Origin: Bacteroidota bacterium
GTDB taxonomy: Bacteria > Bacteroidota > Bacteroidia > B-17B0 > Aurantibacillaceae
Reading direction: 5' to 3'
Assembly (NCBI GenBank): GCA_018267655.1
Contig: JAFDYB010000073.1
Location: 1 to 50,234, forward strand
Length of the DNA stretch: 50,234 nucleotides
Every line of letters begins with the position of its first letter. Position 1 is the first letter of the stretch. A model generated the notes under the pieces. That model was given only the letters and a program-made list of their open reading frames with translations, searched no databases and was not told the DNA's origin. This document shows, piece by piece, positions 36,451 to 45,071 of this stretch. Position numbers and translations under genes: made by a program.

Positions 36451-37482
36451 GTGAAAGCGAAAAATACTAAGGTTTTACTTATTTACACCGGAGGCACAAT
36501 TGGCATGATGCAAGATGCCAAAACCGGCGAGTTAAAGCCTTTTAATTTTAACGCCTTAAAACATCAAATACCGGAGTTAAACAAGTTTAACACCGAGTTA
36601 CATTCAATTTCATTTGAAAAACCTATTGATAGTAGTAATATGCACCCAAAAACTTGGGTGCGTATTGCTGAAATAATTTCAAAAAATTACATTAAGTATG
36701 ATGGCTTTGTAATACTGCATGGTAGCGATACCATGAGTTTTACGGCATCTGCACTGAGTTTTATGCTTGAAAATCTTTCCAAACCTGTAATACTAACCGG
36801 CTCGCAATTGCCTATTGGTATTATTAGAACAGATGGAAAAGAAAATTTGATAACAGCCATTGAAATAGCTTCGGCAAAAAGAAATAATAAACCCATTATT
36901 AACGAAGTGTGCATATATTTCGAATACAAGCTGTATAGAGGTAACCGCACTTTTAAATATAACTCACAACATTTTGATGCGTTTAAATCTCCTAATTTTC
37001 AATGTTTAGCAGAAGCCGGCGTGGAGATAGTTTACAATGAACACGCTTTTTTAAAACGACAAAATAAAGCATTAAAAATACATACCGTTTTAGATAATGA
37101 CGTGGCCGTTTTACGTTTATTCCCTGGAATTAGTAAAAAAATAACCTCTGCCATAATAAACACAAAAGGTATAAAAGCAGTAGTGCTTCAAACATTTGGA
37201 GCCGGCAACGCCACTACAGATACTTGGTTTATTGATTTATTAAAACTTGCCATAAAAAAAGGAATTTTTATTGTAAATCAAACCCAATGCGTAGAAGGGA
37301 GAGTTGTGCAAGGACTTTATGAAACAAGCACTCAATTAAAAAAAATTGGTGTAATTAGCGCAAAAGATTTAACCTTTGAAGCAACAATAACCAAGTTAAT
37401 GTTTTTACTTGGAAAAAAATTAAACTCAAAACAACTTAAAACAGAATTTCAAAAAAACATTTGTGGCGAACTCACAGAGTAA
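36451..37482 (+). CDS. ansA: L-asparaginase, type I
   Basis: 343 residues; hydrolyses L-asparagine to aspartate and ammonia. The catalytic Thr lies in YTGGTIGM (about 12-19) and the second Thr-Asp pair in LHGSDTMSFTASAL (about 88-101). No signal peptide, so cytoplasmic. The start is GTG at 36451, six bases after the DUF3127 stop, the only start compatible with the family N-terminus. The two genes are probably co-transcribed. Confidence 0.94.
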   Translation: MKAKNTKVLLIYTGGTIGMMQDAKTGELKPFNFNALKHQIPELNKFNTELHSISFEKPIDSSNMHPKTWVRIAEIISKNYIKYDGFVILHGSDTMSFTASALSFMLENLSKPVILTGSQLPIGIIRTDGKENLITAIEIASAKRNNKPIINEVCIYFEYKLYRGNRTFKYNSQHFDAFKSPNFQCLAEAGVEIVYNEHAFLKRQNKALKIHTVLDNDVAVLRLFPGISKKITSAIINTKGIKAVVLQTFGAGNATTDTWFIDLLKLAIKKGIFIVNQTQCVEGRVVQGLYETSTQLKKIGVISAKDLTFEATITKLMFLLGKKLNSKQLKTEFQKNICGELTE

Positions 37483-37493
37483 TTGCCAATAAA

Positions 37494-38789
37494 TTATTTA
37501 AGTACATTTTCAGGTTCTTCAACAACAATTGTGTTTTGCTCTTTAGACATTTGTTGTTGCTGCTTTTGTTTTATCATTTTATTTAAAAAATAAAACATAA
37601 AGGCTGCAAAAATTATTGAACACGCTACAACATACCCCAGCGTATCATAGTGTTGTAAATTGCCATTTGCTTCTTGCACCACAATCATACCTGCTACTGC
37701 CGAAGCTATGCCACCCGATATTTGTTGCACCGATGAATTAATACTCATAAATGCACCTCGATCTTCGATTTTTGGAACAGCTGTAAGCAAAGCAGAGGCT
37801 GATATCATTCGCGCTGAAATACCAATAAATAAAATTACATTCAGCAAAATTACGAACCACAGTGGCGACGCACCTAAATGTGTGTATATCAAAACCATTG
37901 CTATTGTAATTACAGAGCCAAAAATAAAAATAGGAAACTTACCAAATTTATCAGCAAGCTTACCGGTGATTGGGCCAAATAAAATTGAGAATAATCCAGT
38001 TACTCCATATAGTATAGGTAAATCCTCCATTTTTAATTGTAAATTATTTGTGCTAAATGCACTGCCAAATGGCATCAGCATAAAACCACCTGTTGCCATT
38101 AATACTGTTGCCAAAAAGCCTTTTAAATAACTTGTGTTAGAAATGGTTTTAATTAAATGCTGAATGGGATTAATTTTAGTTTGCAATTTTAAATGTTCGT
38201 TTATAGGCTTTAAATAAAAAAGTATAAGCAAACCTATAATAACCCCAAAAACTACAATCATCCAAAAAGTAGAATGCCAACCATAATTATTTGCTAAAAG
38301 TAAACCAATAGGTAAGCCAAGTATTTGACTTGCCGCAAAAGCCATTTGAACAAAACCCATCACCCTGCCTCTTACTTCCATTTTAAATATATCAGTAATA
38401 ATGGCAAAGCTTATTGAGCCAATTACTCCTCCAAAAATTCCGGTTACTATACGTGCAATTAGTAAAAATTGATAGGTTGGCGCAATAGCGCAAAGCACGG
38501 TTCCGAGTATAAAACCAACGTAAAAAAACATTAAAAGTTTTTTTCGATCATACTTATCGGCAAATCCTGCTGTTAACAGCCCTGATGCGCCCGCACTAAA
38601 GGCATACGCAGATACAACCAAACCAAATTGTTTTGGCGTAATATTTAACTCTTTAAGTAATATTGCGCCTAGTGGCGACAATACCATAAAATCTAATATT
38701 ATTGTGAACTGCAAAATTGCTAAAATTGCAATCACAAAAATTTGGTATCTCGAAAACGTTGTGGTTTTTGGTTTTTGGGGTTGAGTCAT
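37494..38789 (-). CDS. Major facilitator superfamily transporter
   Basis: 431 residues with 12 predicted TM segments and the MFS loop motif GFADKYDRKKLL between TM2 and TM3, repeated as GKLADKFGKFPIF in the second half. It looks like a drug:H+ antiporter or sugar-efflux type; substrate unknown. The C-terminal tail is Gln/Glu-rich. A -7 box TATTTTTG (minus strand, 38810-38817) lies upstream. Confidence 0.92.
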   Translation of the reverse strand: MTQPQKPKTTTFSRYQIFVIAILAILQFTIILDFMVLSPLGAILLKELNITPKQFGLVVSAYAFSAGASGLLTAGFADKYDRKKLLMFFYVGFILGTVLCAIAPTYQFLLIARIVTGIFGGVIGSISFAIITDIFKMEVRGRVMGFVQMAFAASQILGLPIGLLLANNYGWHSTFWMIVVFGVIIGLLILFYLKPINEHLKLQTKINPIQHLIKTISNTSYLKGFLATVLMATGGFMLMPFGSAFSTNNLQLKMEDLPILYGVTGLFSILFGPITGKLADKFGKFPIFIFGSVITIAMVLIYTHLGASPLWFVILLNVILFIGISARMISASALLTAVPKIEDRGAFMSINSSVQQISGGIASAVAGMIVVQEANGNLQHYDTLGYVVACSIIFAAFMFYFLNKMIKQKQQQQMSKEQNTIVVEEPENVLK

Positions 38790-38902
38790 TTATATAATTA
38801 TTTTGCTCGCAAAAATAACATACTATAAACAATAAAAAATTATTATTAGGTAAACACGTTATTTTAGCGGTAAAAGCAATAAACAAGTCGGTTAACGTTA
38901 CG

Positions 38903-39367
38903 TTAAGCCTCTTCTAAATAACCAAATTTTCCTACATTATAATCATTAAACGCCTGTAGTATTTCACTGCGAGTATTCATAACAAATGGGCCATGCGCTA
39001 CAATAGGCTCGTTAATTGGCTGACCCGATAAAATTAAAACTTTAGCGTTTTGGGTTGAAGTAATAGAAAACTCTTCACCATCATTTTTAAAAACAGCTAA
39101 ATGATCGCAAGGCACATCTTGATTGTTTATTTTTACATTACCTTCTATTACTAAAACAGCTGTGTTATAATTAGCCGGTAAATTAAATTTAGTATCTGCT
39201 CCTTCATTCAGGCTTACATTAAATAGGTTAATAGGCGTAAACGTTGTAGCCTTTCCGGCTGTATCATTATAATTTCCGGCAATTACTTCAACAATACCGC
39301 TGTTGTTTTGTAAGATAATTTTAGGAATTTCTGCATTTATAATTTCTTGGTATTTTGGGTTAGACAT
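38903..39367 (-). CDS. Pirin family protein, C-terminal half
   Basis: 154 residues in the -1 frame relative to the N-terminal half. It begins MSNPKYQEI, which in intact pirins directly continues WVNLP..., and carries the second cupin domain and pirin C-terminal domain (ILSGQPINEPIVAHGPFVMNT). Its ATG lies in the A6 run where the reading frame changes, so it could be made by re-initiation or by -1 slippage. It is read here as the second part of one broken gene. Confidence 0.8.
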   Translation of the reverse strand: MSNPKYQEIINAEIPKIILQNNSGIVEVIAGNYNDTAGKATTFTPINLFNVSLNEGADTKFNLPANYNTAVLVIEGNVKINNQDVPCDHLAVFKNDGEEFSITSTQNAKVLILSGQPINEPIVAHGPFVMNTRSEILQAFNDYNVGKFGYLEEA

Positions 39368-39774
39368 TTTTTATCAGCCGGTAAATTAACCCACAGTTGC
39401 ACCATTTGAAAATCACCCCCTAACTTGCTAAAATTTTCTTCGTGATACTCTTTATGCAAAATACCGGAGGCTGCCGTCATCCATTGCACGTCTCCTTCGC
39501 TTATTACACCACTATTTCCTGCGCTGTCATGATGAGCCACCTTTCCCTTGTAAGCAATAGTAACAGTTTCAAAACCACGATGCGGATGTACATTTACACC
39601 TCTTGGTTTTGCGCTTGGCGGAAAATAAAATTTAGATCCATAATCAAGCATTATAAAGGGTGTCATGCGTTGCATAGTTATTTCGCTTGGAATAAAATTA
39701 TGCACTCTAAAACCATCTCCCACAAAGTGAGGTTGGCGAGGTGCAATTATTGTTTCTATATTTTTTACGTTCAT
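39337..39774 (-). CDS. Pirin family protein, N-terminal half (frameshifted)
   Basis: 145 residues with the first cupin domain and the metal ligands His63 and His65 (HPHRGFET), His107 and Glu109 (LHKEY). After LWVNLPADKK the frame leaves pirin homology and stops nine codons later. Reading back one base in the A6 run (39367-39372) gives the usual continuation. Pirins are iron cupins with quercetinase or redox-sensing roles. A -7 box TAAATTTG (minus strand, 39793-39800) precedes it. The gene is next to a Crp-type regulator. Confidence 0.8.
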   Translation of the reverse strand: MNVKNIETIIAPRQPHFVGDGFRVHNFIPSEITMQRMTPFIMLDYGSKFYFPPSAKPRGVNVHPHRGFETVTIAYKGKVAHHDSAGNSGVISEGDVQWMTAASGILHKEYHEENFSKLGGDFQMVQLWVNLPADKKCLTQNTKKL

Positions 39775-39844
39775 AATTGTGTTTTATGGGTACAAATTTA
39801 CGAAGGTTATTTTTCAAGAAAATTGATGTATGATAAGAAACAAA

Positions 39845-40435
39845 TCAAAAGTTTTTAAAATTTTTATTTGCTAATTCTTTTCTTACTCTGCTCAAGCTTT
39901 CAGGCGTTATGCCCAAGTAAGATGCTATCATTAATTGTGGCACTCTTAAAGACAAATCCGGATATAGTTTAATAAAATCCATATACCGTTGCTCAGCATT
40001 TGCTCCAAGTAAAAAACTTAAACGGTGCTGTATGTGCCTAATGTGGTTATGTAATAATTTTTCAAAGTATTGATTAAAACCGGCATTAATTTCAGATGCT
40101 TTTTGCATAAACTCACCGCTAATATGTACTACTTTTGAATCTTCAATGCTGTCAATAATAAATTCAGAGGGTTGATTAAAAAAAGTGCTGCTCCTATCCG
40201 TTACAATCCAATTTTCAGGTGCAAATTGTATAATATGCTCTTTCCCGGCATCGCTTATTGAGTACAGTCTCAGTAAGCCTTCTTCAACAAAAAATGAGTG
40301 GCTGCAAATTTCGCCTTGATTAAGGAGTAACGTTTGCTTTTTTACTTTTGATGTTTTTAAATAATTTGATAAAATAGAAAACTGCTCGTTGCTTAAATTA
40401 GTATGATGTTGCAAGTATTCTTTAAATTTTTCCAA
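39845..40435 (-). CDS. Crp/Fnr family transcriptional regulator
   Basis: 196 residues. The N-terminal cyclic-nucleotide-binding-like beta-roll (KKQTLLLNQGEICSHSFFVEEGLLRLY) lacks an obvious cAMP-binding RSA motif and Fnr-type Cys cluster, so its signal is unknown. The C-terminal HTH is RVPQLMIASYLGITPESLSRVRKELA. Pirin lies 70 bases downstream in the same direction and the ygiD gene is divergent, so it may control both. Confidence 0.9.
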   Translation of the reverse strand: MEKFKEYLQHHTNLSNEQFSILSNYLKTSKVKKQTLLLNQGEICSHSFFVEEGLLRLYSISDAGKEHIIQFAPENWIVTDRSSTFFNQPSEFIIDSIEDSKVVHISGEFMQKASEINAGFNQYFEKLLHNHIRHIQHRLSFLLGANAEQRYMDFIKLYPDLSLRVPQLMIASYLGITPESLSRVRKELANKNFKNF

Positions 40436-40544
40436 AAAATAATTTAAATCTAAAATTGTTTAAAACATACCGAAGGTAGTATTTTTTTAAATCTTATCAT
40501 ACATCAACAAAAATACTTTTACAAATGGTACTTTTGTTATTAAA

Positions 40545-41429
40545 ATGCAGCGTATTCATTTTATAAAATTACTTGCTTCACTTCCTTTAACTACAACTTG
40601 TATGAATTTAAATGCACTTAAACCTATTTTTGATTTTGTTACTGAAGAAAATAAAATGCCTGTTTTATTTTTAGGACATGGTAGCCCTATGAACGCTATT
40701 GAAGACAACGAATTTGTTGAGGGGTTTAAAAAAATAGGCAAACAATTAAATACCCCTAAAGCAATCATTGTCATATCTGCTCATTGGGAAACAAAAGGTA
40801 CTTTTGTAACAGCAATGGAAAAGCCGCGAACCATTCATGATTTTGGGGGCTTCCCTGATGAATTATTTAAAGTGCAATATCCTGCTCCCGGAAGCCCTCA
40901 GTTAGCAAAAAGCACAAAAGAAATTATAACAAAGACAGTTGTTAGCTTAGACGAACAATGGGGCTTAGACCACGGCACATGGTCAGTTGTAAAACATTTA
41001 TACCCAATGGCAAACATACCTATTATTCAACTAAGCATTGATTATACTAAAGACGCTCAATACCACTATGATTTAGCAAAAGAATTATCGCAACTTAGAG
41101 AAAAGGGTGTTTTAATAATTGGTAGCGGTAATATGGTACATAATTTAGGATTAATAAACTGGCAAAAATTAAGCGCAGATAATTACGCTTACGATTGGAC
41201 TATTGAAGCGAGCAGTAAAATGAAAGAATTTATTTTATCGGATAATCACGCAGCTTTAATAAACTACAAACAGCAAGGTAAAGCCTTTGATTTATCAATC
41301 CCCAGCCCAGAGCATTATTTACCATTATTATACGTGTTGGCATTAAAAAATAAACAAGATGCAGTAGACCTTTTTAATGATAAGGCTGTAGCCGGTTCTT
41401 TAACCATGACATCAGTAAAAATTGGCTAA
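40545..41429 (+). CDS. ygiD: Extradiol dioxygenase, 4,5-DOPA dioxygenase family
   Basis: 294 residues. The core begins MPVLFLGHGSPMNAIEDNEF. The metal-site motifs are GHGSP (about 45-49), ISAHWETKG and GSGNMVHNLGL. The N-terminal 38 residues look like a weak signal or anchor (FIKLLASLPLTTTC), common in Bacteroidota homologues. It may open the ring of catechols such as DOPA. A -7 box TACTTTTG at 40529-40536 lies 8 bases from the ATG. It is divergent from the Crp-type gene and overlaps phoH tail to tail by 4 bases. Confidence 0.9.
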   Translation: MQRIHFIKLLASLPLTTTCMNLNALKPIFDFVTEENKMPVLFLGHGSPMNAIEDNEFVEGFKKIGKQLNTPKAIIVISAHWETKGTFVTAMEKPRTIHDFGGFPDELFKVQYPAPGSPQLAKSTKEIITKTVVSLDEQWGLDHGTWSVVKHLYPMANIPIIQLSIDYTKDAQYHYDLAKELSQLREKGVLIIGSGNMVHNLGLINWQKLSADNYAYDWTIEASSKMKEFILSDNHAALINYKQQGKAFDLSIPSPEHYLPLLYVLALKNKQDAVDLFNDKAVAGSLTMTSVKIG

Positions 41430-42382
41430 TTTTTATGAATTGACTCGTATTGCTCAATGATTGATTTTACTAATTTATGTCGAATTACATCAGCATTATT
41501 AAGTTCAATAATACTTATTCCCTCAACGTTTTTAAGCAGTTTAACGGCTTGTAATAATCCGCTGGTTTGTTTGTGTGGTAAGTCAACTTGAGTTGCATCA
41601 CCGGTAATTACAAATTTTGCATTATTTCCCATACGGGTTAAAAACATCTTCATTTGACTTTCAGTTGTGTTTTGAGCTTCGTCTAAAATCACAAATGCAT
41701 TGTCAAGTGTACGACCTCGCATAAATGCCAAAGGTGCAATTTGAATGATGTGGTTTTCGATGTATTGATTTAATTTATCTTGCGGAATCATGTCGTACAG
41801 TGCGTCGTAAAGCGGCTGCATGTAAGGATCTAATTTTTCTTTTAAATCGCCCGGTAAAAAACCTAAATTTTCGCCCGCTTCAACAGCCGGACGCGTTAAA
41901 ATAATTCGTTTAACTTCTTTGTTTTTTAAGGCTTTAACTGCTAAAGCAACTGCTGTATAAGTTTTTCCGGTACCCGCAGGGCCAATGGCAAACAACATGT
42001 CATTTTTAAAAATGCTGTTTACAATTCTTCTTTGATTGTCTGTTTTTGCTTTAATTACAAGACCATTGTTTCCAAATAATATAACATCGGCATTTGCTCC
42101 ATCAAGTTGTTGTTCAATTATGTTGTTGCCTGTTTGCCCTAAAAGCCGCTCAATTACGGCATCGGTTAATACACCATTTTTGTGGTAATATTCAACCATC
42201 ATATTTAATTTTTTTTCAAAAAAATCAACATCACTTATTGCTCCCATGGCTTTTATGGAGTAACCGCGAGCAACTAATTTTAATTTTGGAAAAAAGCGCT
42301 TAATAATATTTAGTTTAGAGTCGTTTACACCATAAATCTCAATAGGCTCAATAGAATCAAAGGTTATTATTTTTTCAAGCAT
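41426..42382 (-). CDS. phoH: PhoH family ATPase
   Basis: 318 residues from the ATG at 42382. An N-terminal KH-like region is followed by an SF1-like ATPase with Walker A GPAGTGKT (134-141), the block RPAVEAGENLGFLPGDLKEK and Walker B ILDEAQNTT. The family is RNA-binding and probably linked to ribosome or RNA processing. An upstream in-frame ATG at 42418 would add 12 Cys-rich residues, but the -7 box TATATTTG (42387-42394) lies between the two, so the 42382 start is chosen. Confidence 0.93.
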   Translation of the reverse strand: MLEKIITFDSIEPIEIYGVNDSKLNIIKRFFPKLKLVARGYSIKAMGAISDVDFFEKKLNMMVEYYHKNGVLTDAVIERLLGQTGNNIIEQQLDGANADVILFGNNGLVIKAKTDNQRRIVNSIFKNDMLFAIGPAGTGKTYTAVALAVKALKNKEVKRIILTRPAVEAGENLGFLPGDLKEKLDPYMQPLYDALYDMIPQDKLNQYIENHIIQIAPLAFMRGRTLDNAFVILDEAQNTTESQMKMFLTRMGNNAKFVITGDATQVDLPHKQTSGLLQAVKLLKNVEGISIIELNNADVIRHKLVKSIIEQYESIHKN

Positions 42383-42386
42383 AATG

Positions 42387-42394
42387 CAAATATA
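42387..42394 (-). promoter_or_regulatory. -7 box of phoH, four bases from the start codon
   Basis: TATATTTG on the minus strand, then CATT and the ATG. The -33 element is weak. The spacing equals that at kmo and predicts a nearly leaderless mRNA. Confidence 0.5.
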
Positions 42395-42482
42395 AGGGCA
42401 ATCGTTTAAGCATAACATTGTTTATAAAATTCTTATTTAGAAATTTTAAAATATTTTTTTTCTTATATTTTTATACTTTATA

Positions 42483-43304
42483 ATGCGTTTTATTACATTA
42501 ACTAGCGACATGGGCTATACCGACCCATACAGGGGTATTGCTGCAATGGAGGCAAACCAAACCGGCCTAGATATTAAAGTTATTGAATTAGCTTGTAATT
42601 TATACGACAAATCCATAAAGCACGCCGCCTATGTACTAAAATCAGCTTTAACGAAATTCCCTGAAAATTCAATTCATTTATTTGCTGTTAAAAATATGGA
42701 AAGTAATTTACTTTCTAAAAACGACTTACAGCAAATTGACAACACGCGTTATTTAATAACAAAGTTAATGGGGCAATACATTTTAACTCCTGATAATGGC
42801 CTATTTACATTACTGGATAAAAATTTTAAAGAAGATGTGTTTCAATTGTATTATAGCGAAGAAAAAGTACATCAATTTTTTTTATTAGATGTTTTTATTC
42901 CTGTCGCAAAATTAATTATACAAAATACGCCGTTACACGATTTTGCTTCACTTACAAAAAATTACTACAAAACATTTGAATTTGAACCCTATAAAACAGG
43001 TAATATATTGAAAGGGAGAGGAATTTATTATGACGATTACGGTAACATAATTACCAACATTACTAAACAAACTTTTGAAAATGAAATTGGGAACAACTCT
43101 TTTAAAATTCAGTTGCCAAGAACTGAAATTATAAACATTAGCAACACGTATAACGATGTTGAGTTAGGAAAAGCACTTGTGTTATTTAATACAAATAATT
43201 ATTTAGAAGTTGCTATTAATGGTGCAAGTGCCTATAAAATGCTGCATCCGCGCGAAATTGGAACTAAATTTGAATTTAATTTAATGATAGAAATAGAAGA
43301 ATGA
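42483..43304 (+). CDS. SAM hydroxide adenosyltransferase (DUF62/fluorinase-like family)
   Basis: 273 residues. The N-terminal motif TLTSDMGYTDPYRG and the central TPDNGLFT are family hallmarks; the C-terminal domain has GRGIYYDDYGNIITNI. Bacterial members split S-adenosylmethionine to adenosine and methionine with water; true halogenases are rare. The next gene overlaps by 4 bases (ATGA), so translation is coupled. Confidence 0.9.
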   Translation: MRFITLTSDMGYTDPYRGIAAMEANQTGLDIKVIELACNLYDKSIKHAAYVLKSALTKFPENSIHLFAVKNMESNLLSKNDLQQIDNTRYLITKLMGQYILTPDNGLFTLLDKNFKEDVFQLYYSEEKVHQFFLLDVFIPVAKLIIQNTPLHDFASLTKNYYKTFEFEPYKTGNILKGRGIYYDDYGNIITNITKQTFENEIGNNSFKIQLPRTEIINISNTYNDVELGKALVLFNTNNYLEVAINGASAYKMLHPREIGTKFEFNLMIEIEE

Positions 43305-43600
43305 TTCAACGTATCGTAAAAATGGGCTTTAAGCCTGAAAACACATCTGAATTTTTAAATTTATTTAATAGTAGTTATGATAAAATAAAAAACTTTGAAG
43401 GCTGTAAAAGCCTTCAATTACTTAGATGTATTGACGATCCCTCTATTTTTTTTACTTATAGCACATGGGATAGCGTAGAAAGTTTAAACAACTACCGTAA
43501 CTCTAATATTTTTAATACTATTTGGAGTAAAACAAAACTATTATTTAACAGAAAGCCTGAAGCGTGGACTGTTTCGAACACTGAACCTATCAGATTGTAG
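43301..43600 (+). CDS. Antibiotic biosynthesis monooxygenase (ABM) domain protein
   Basis: 99 residues with the ferredoxin-like ABM pattern: IQRIVKMGFKPENTSEFLNLF, NFEGCKSLQLLR, DDPSIFFTYSTWDSVESLNNYRNSNIF. The family includes small heme-degrading and quinone monooxygenases. It is coupled to the SAM hydrolase family gene by a 4-base overlap. Confidence 0.88.
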   Translation: MIQRIVKMGFKPENTSEFLNLFNSSYDKIKNFEGCKSLQLLRCIDDPSIFFTYSTWDSVESLNNYRNSNIFNTIWSKTKLLFNRKPEAWTVSNTEPIRL

Positions 43601-43613
43601 AGTACAGTTTTGT

Positions 43614-43639
43614 TTACTTTTCTTTTAAAAGAAAAGTAA
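43614..43639. repeat. 26-base perfect palindrome
   Basis: TTACTTTTCTTTT and its exact complement back to back, 14 bases after the ABM gene and in the spacer to the convergent aminotransferase gene. As RNA it could form a 13-pair hairpin without a loop and may end transcripts on either strand. Confidence 0.55.
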
Positions 43640-43664
43640 TGAAGAAAAATACTACCTTTAAATA

Positions 43665-43778
43665 ATGGCAAAGTTTAATATTTGTTTAAACAAACTCGGC
43701 ATGGGCGGCTACGGCATTGATGTTTTAAGTATAAATAAATTTACAAACCTTACCAAGAAAGTAAAATTTGTGCTTTAA
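43665..43778 (+). CDS. Possible 37-residue small protein
   Basis: The ORF starts MAKFNICLNKLGMGGYGIDV and ends KVKFVL, overlapping the aminotransferase 3' end by 4 bases. No promoter, family match or coding signal beyond the open frame. It may be chance. Confidence 0.15.
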   Translation: MAKFNICLNKLGMGGYGIDVLSINKFTNLTKKVKFVL

Positions 43779-44971
43779 AACAAATCAAAAATTTTAAGTA
43801 TTTTTTTTAGTTGTACTTCTAATTCAGTTAAATTACTGGTTAAAGGTGGGGCAATGCGCATGGCTGTTGAGCAAAACAAAAACCAATCGGTTATAATTTC
43901 ATTTTTAATGCATTCTGATATAATTTTAAAATTTAATTCTTCGCTTTCAAAATCAATAGCGCCAATAGCCCCATAAACCCTTAGCGATTTTATAATCCTG
44001 TGCCTTAATGTTTTTTTTATGAGTACTTCTATTTGTTTTGCTTTTTCAGTTAAATTCTCATCAATAATTACTTTTAATGTAGCCCTTGCTGCCTCAACAC
44101 ATACTGCATTACCACCAAATGTATTTATATGCCCTAAAATTGGGTTTTCAGTAAAGCACCCCATTAATTTTTTTGAAGCAATTACGGCACCAATAGGAAG
44201 TCCTCCGCCCATACCCTTTGCAATAATTAAAACATCGGGGCTAATATTATATTGCTCGAACGCAAACAAACTACCTGTTCTTGCAAAGCCTGTTTGAATT
44301 TCGTCAACAATTAATAAGCAGCCTGTTTCATCACATTTATTGCGGAGTAGGGCAACAAACTCTTTGTCAGCAGCAATCACACCGGCTTCTCCTTGAATTA
44401 ATTCAATAAAAACAGCTGCCGTTGCGCTTGTAATATTATTTAAATCGCTAATTGAATTAAAGGTTAAATGCGAAATGTTTGGGAGCAAAGGCCGGTAAGC
44501 TTGTTTAAACATTTCGTTTCCCATTAAACTAAGAGCTCCTTGTGTACTGCCGTGGTATGAATTTTTAAATCCAATAATTTCGCTTCGGCCGGTTGCGCGT
44601 TTTGATAGCTTCATTGCTAATTCAATACCTTCACTGCCACCAGTAGTATAATAAACTGAGTTAAGGTTTTTTGTTAATTTTTCAGTTAGTTCAAGCGCAT
44701 AATTTACTTGAGGTGCTTGGTTAAATTCGCCATAAACCATTAAATGCATAAACTTTTTACTTTGCGCATCAACAGCCTCTACTACTTTTTTATGACAATG
44801 CCCAATTGAGCTAACAGAAATACCACTTATTAAATCAAAATATTTTTTTCCGGAAACATCGTATAGCCATGATTGATAGGCTTTTTCAATATTAATATCA
44901 AAACCCATGAGTGGATTTTTGCTTGTTTGCGCTACATGATTTAAAAAGAGTTGTCGTTGCGAAAAATACAT
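43775..44971 (-). CDS. Class III PLP-dependent aminotransferase (acetylornithine type)
   Basis: 398 residues of fold-type I. The PLP Lys lies in IIAKGMGGGLPIGA, preceded by VDEIQTGFARTG and the glycine-rich YTTGGSEGIELAMKL. Similar to acetylornithine/ornithine and aspartate aminotransferase-family enzymes; the substrate is unclear and no arginine genes are adjacent. A -7 box TACATTTG (minus strand, 44979-44986) lies 7 bases upstream of the ATG. Confidence 0.9.
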   Translation of the reverse strand: MYFSQRQLFLNHVAQTSKNPLMGFDINIEKAYQSWLYDVSGKKYFDLISGISVSSIGHCHKKVVEAVDAQSKKFMHLMVYGEFNQAPQVNYALELTEKLTKNLNSVYYTTGGSEGIELAMKLSKRATGRSEIIGFKNSYHGSTQGALSLMGNEMFKQAYRPLLPNISHLTFNSISDLNNITSATAAVFIELIQGEAGVIAADKEFVALLRNKCDETGCLLIVDEIQTGFARTGSLFAFEQYNISPDVLIIAKGMGGGLPIGAVIASKKLMGCFTENPILGHINTFGGNAVCVEAARATLKVIIDENLTEKAKQIEVLIKKTLRHRIIKSLRVYGAIGAIDFESEELNFKIISECIKNEIITDWFLFCSTAMRIAPPLTSNLTELEVQLKKILKIFDLF

Positions 44972-45071
44972 TTAACATCAAATGTAATAACAAATTAATG
45001 TACCGTTTATAATATTATTAAATTTGAAGAAATATTTTTAAAAATTTTTAGCACTAATACAATTTATATAA

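Noticed and set aside
39337..39375. Programmed -1 frameshift in pirin as a firm claim
   Set aside because: The A6 run permits slippage but there is no full slippery heptamer or clear stimulatory structure; a mutation or sequencing error is equally likely, so it is kept only as a question.
42383..42418. Upstream ATG for phoH
   Set aside because: It would place the -7 box inside the coding region and add a Cys-rich stretch not typical of PhoH.
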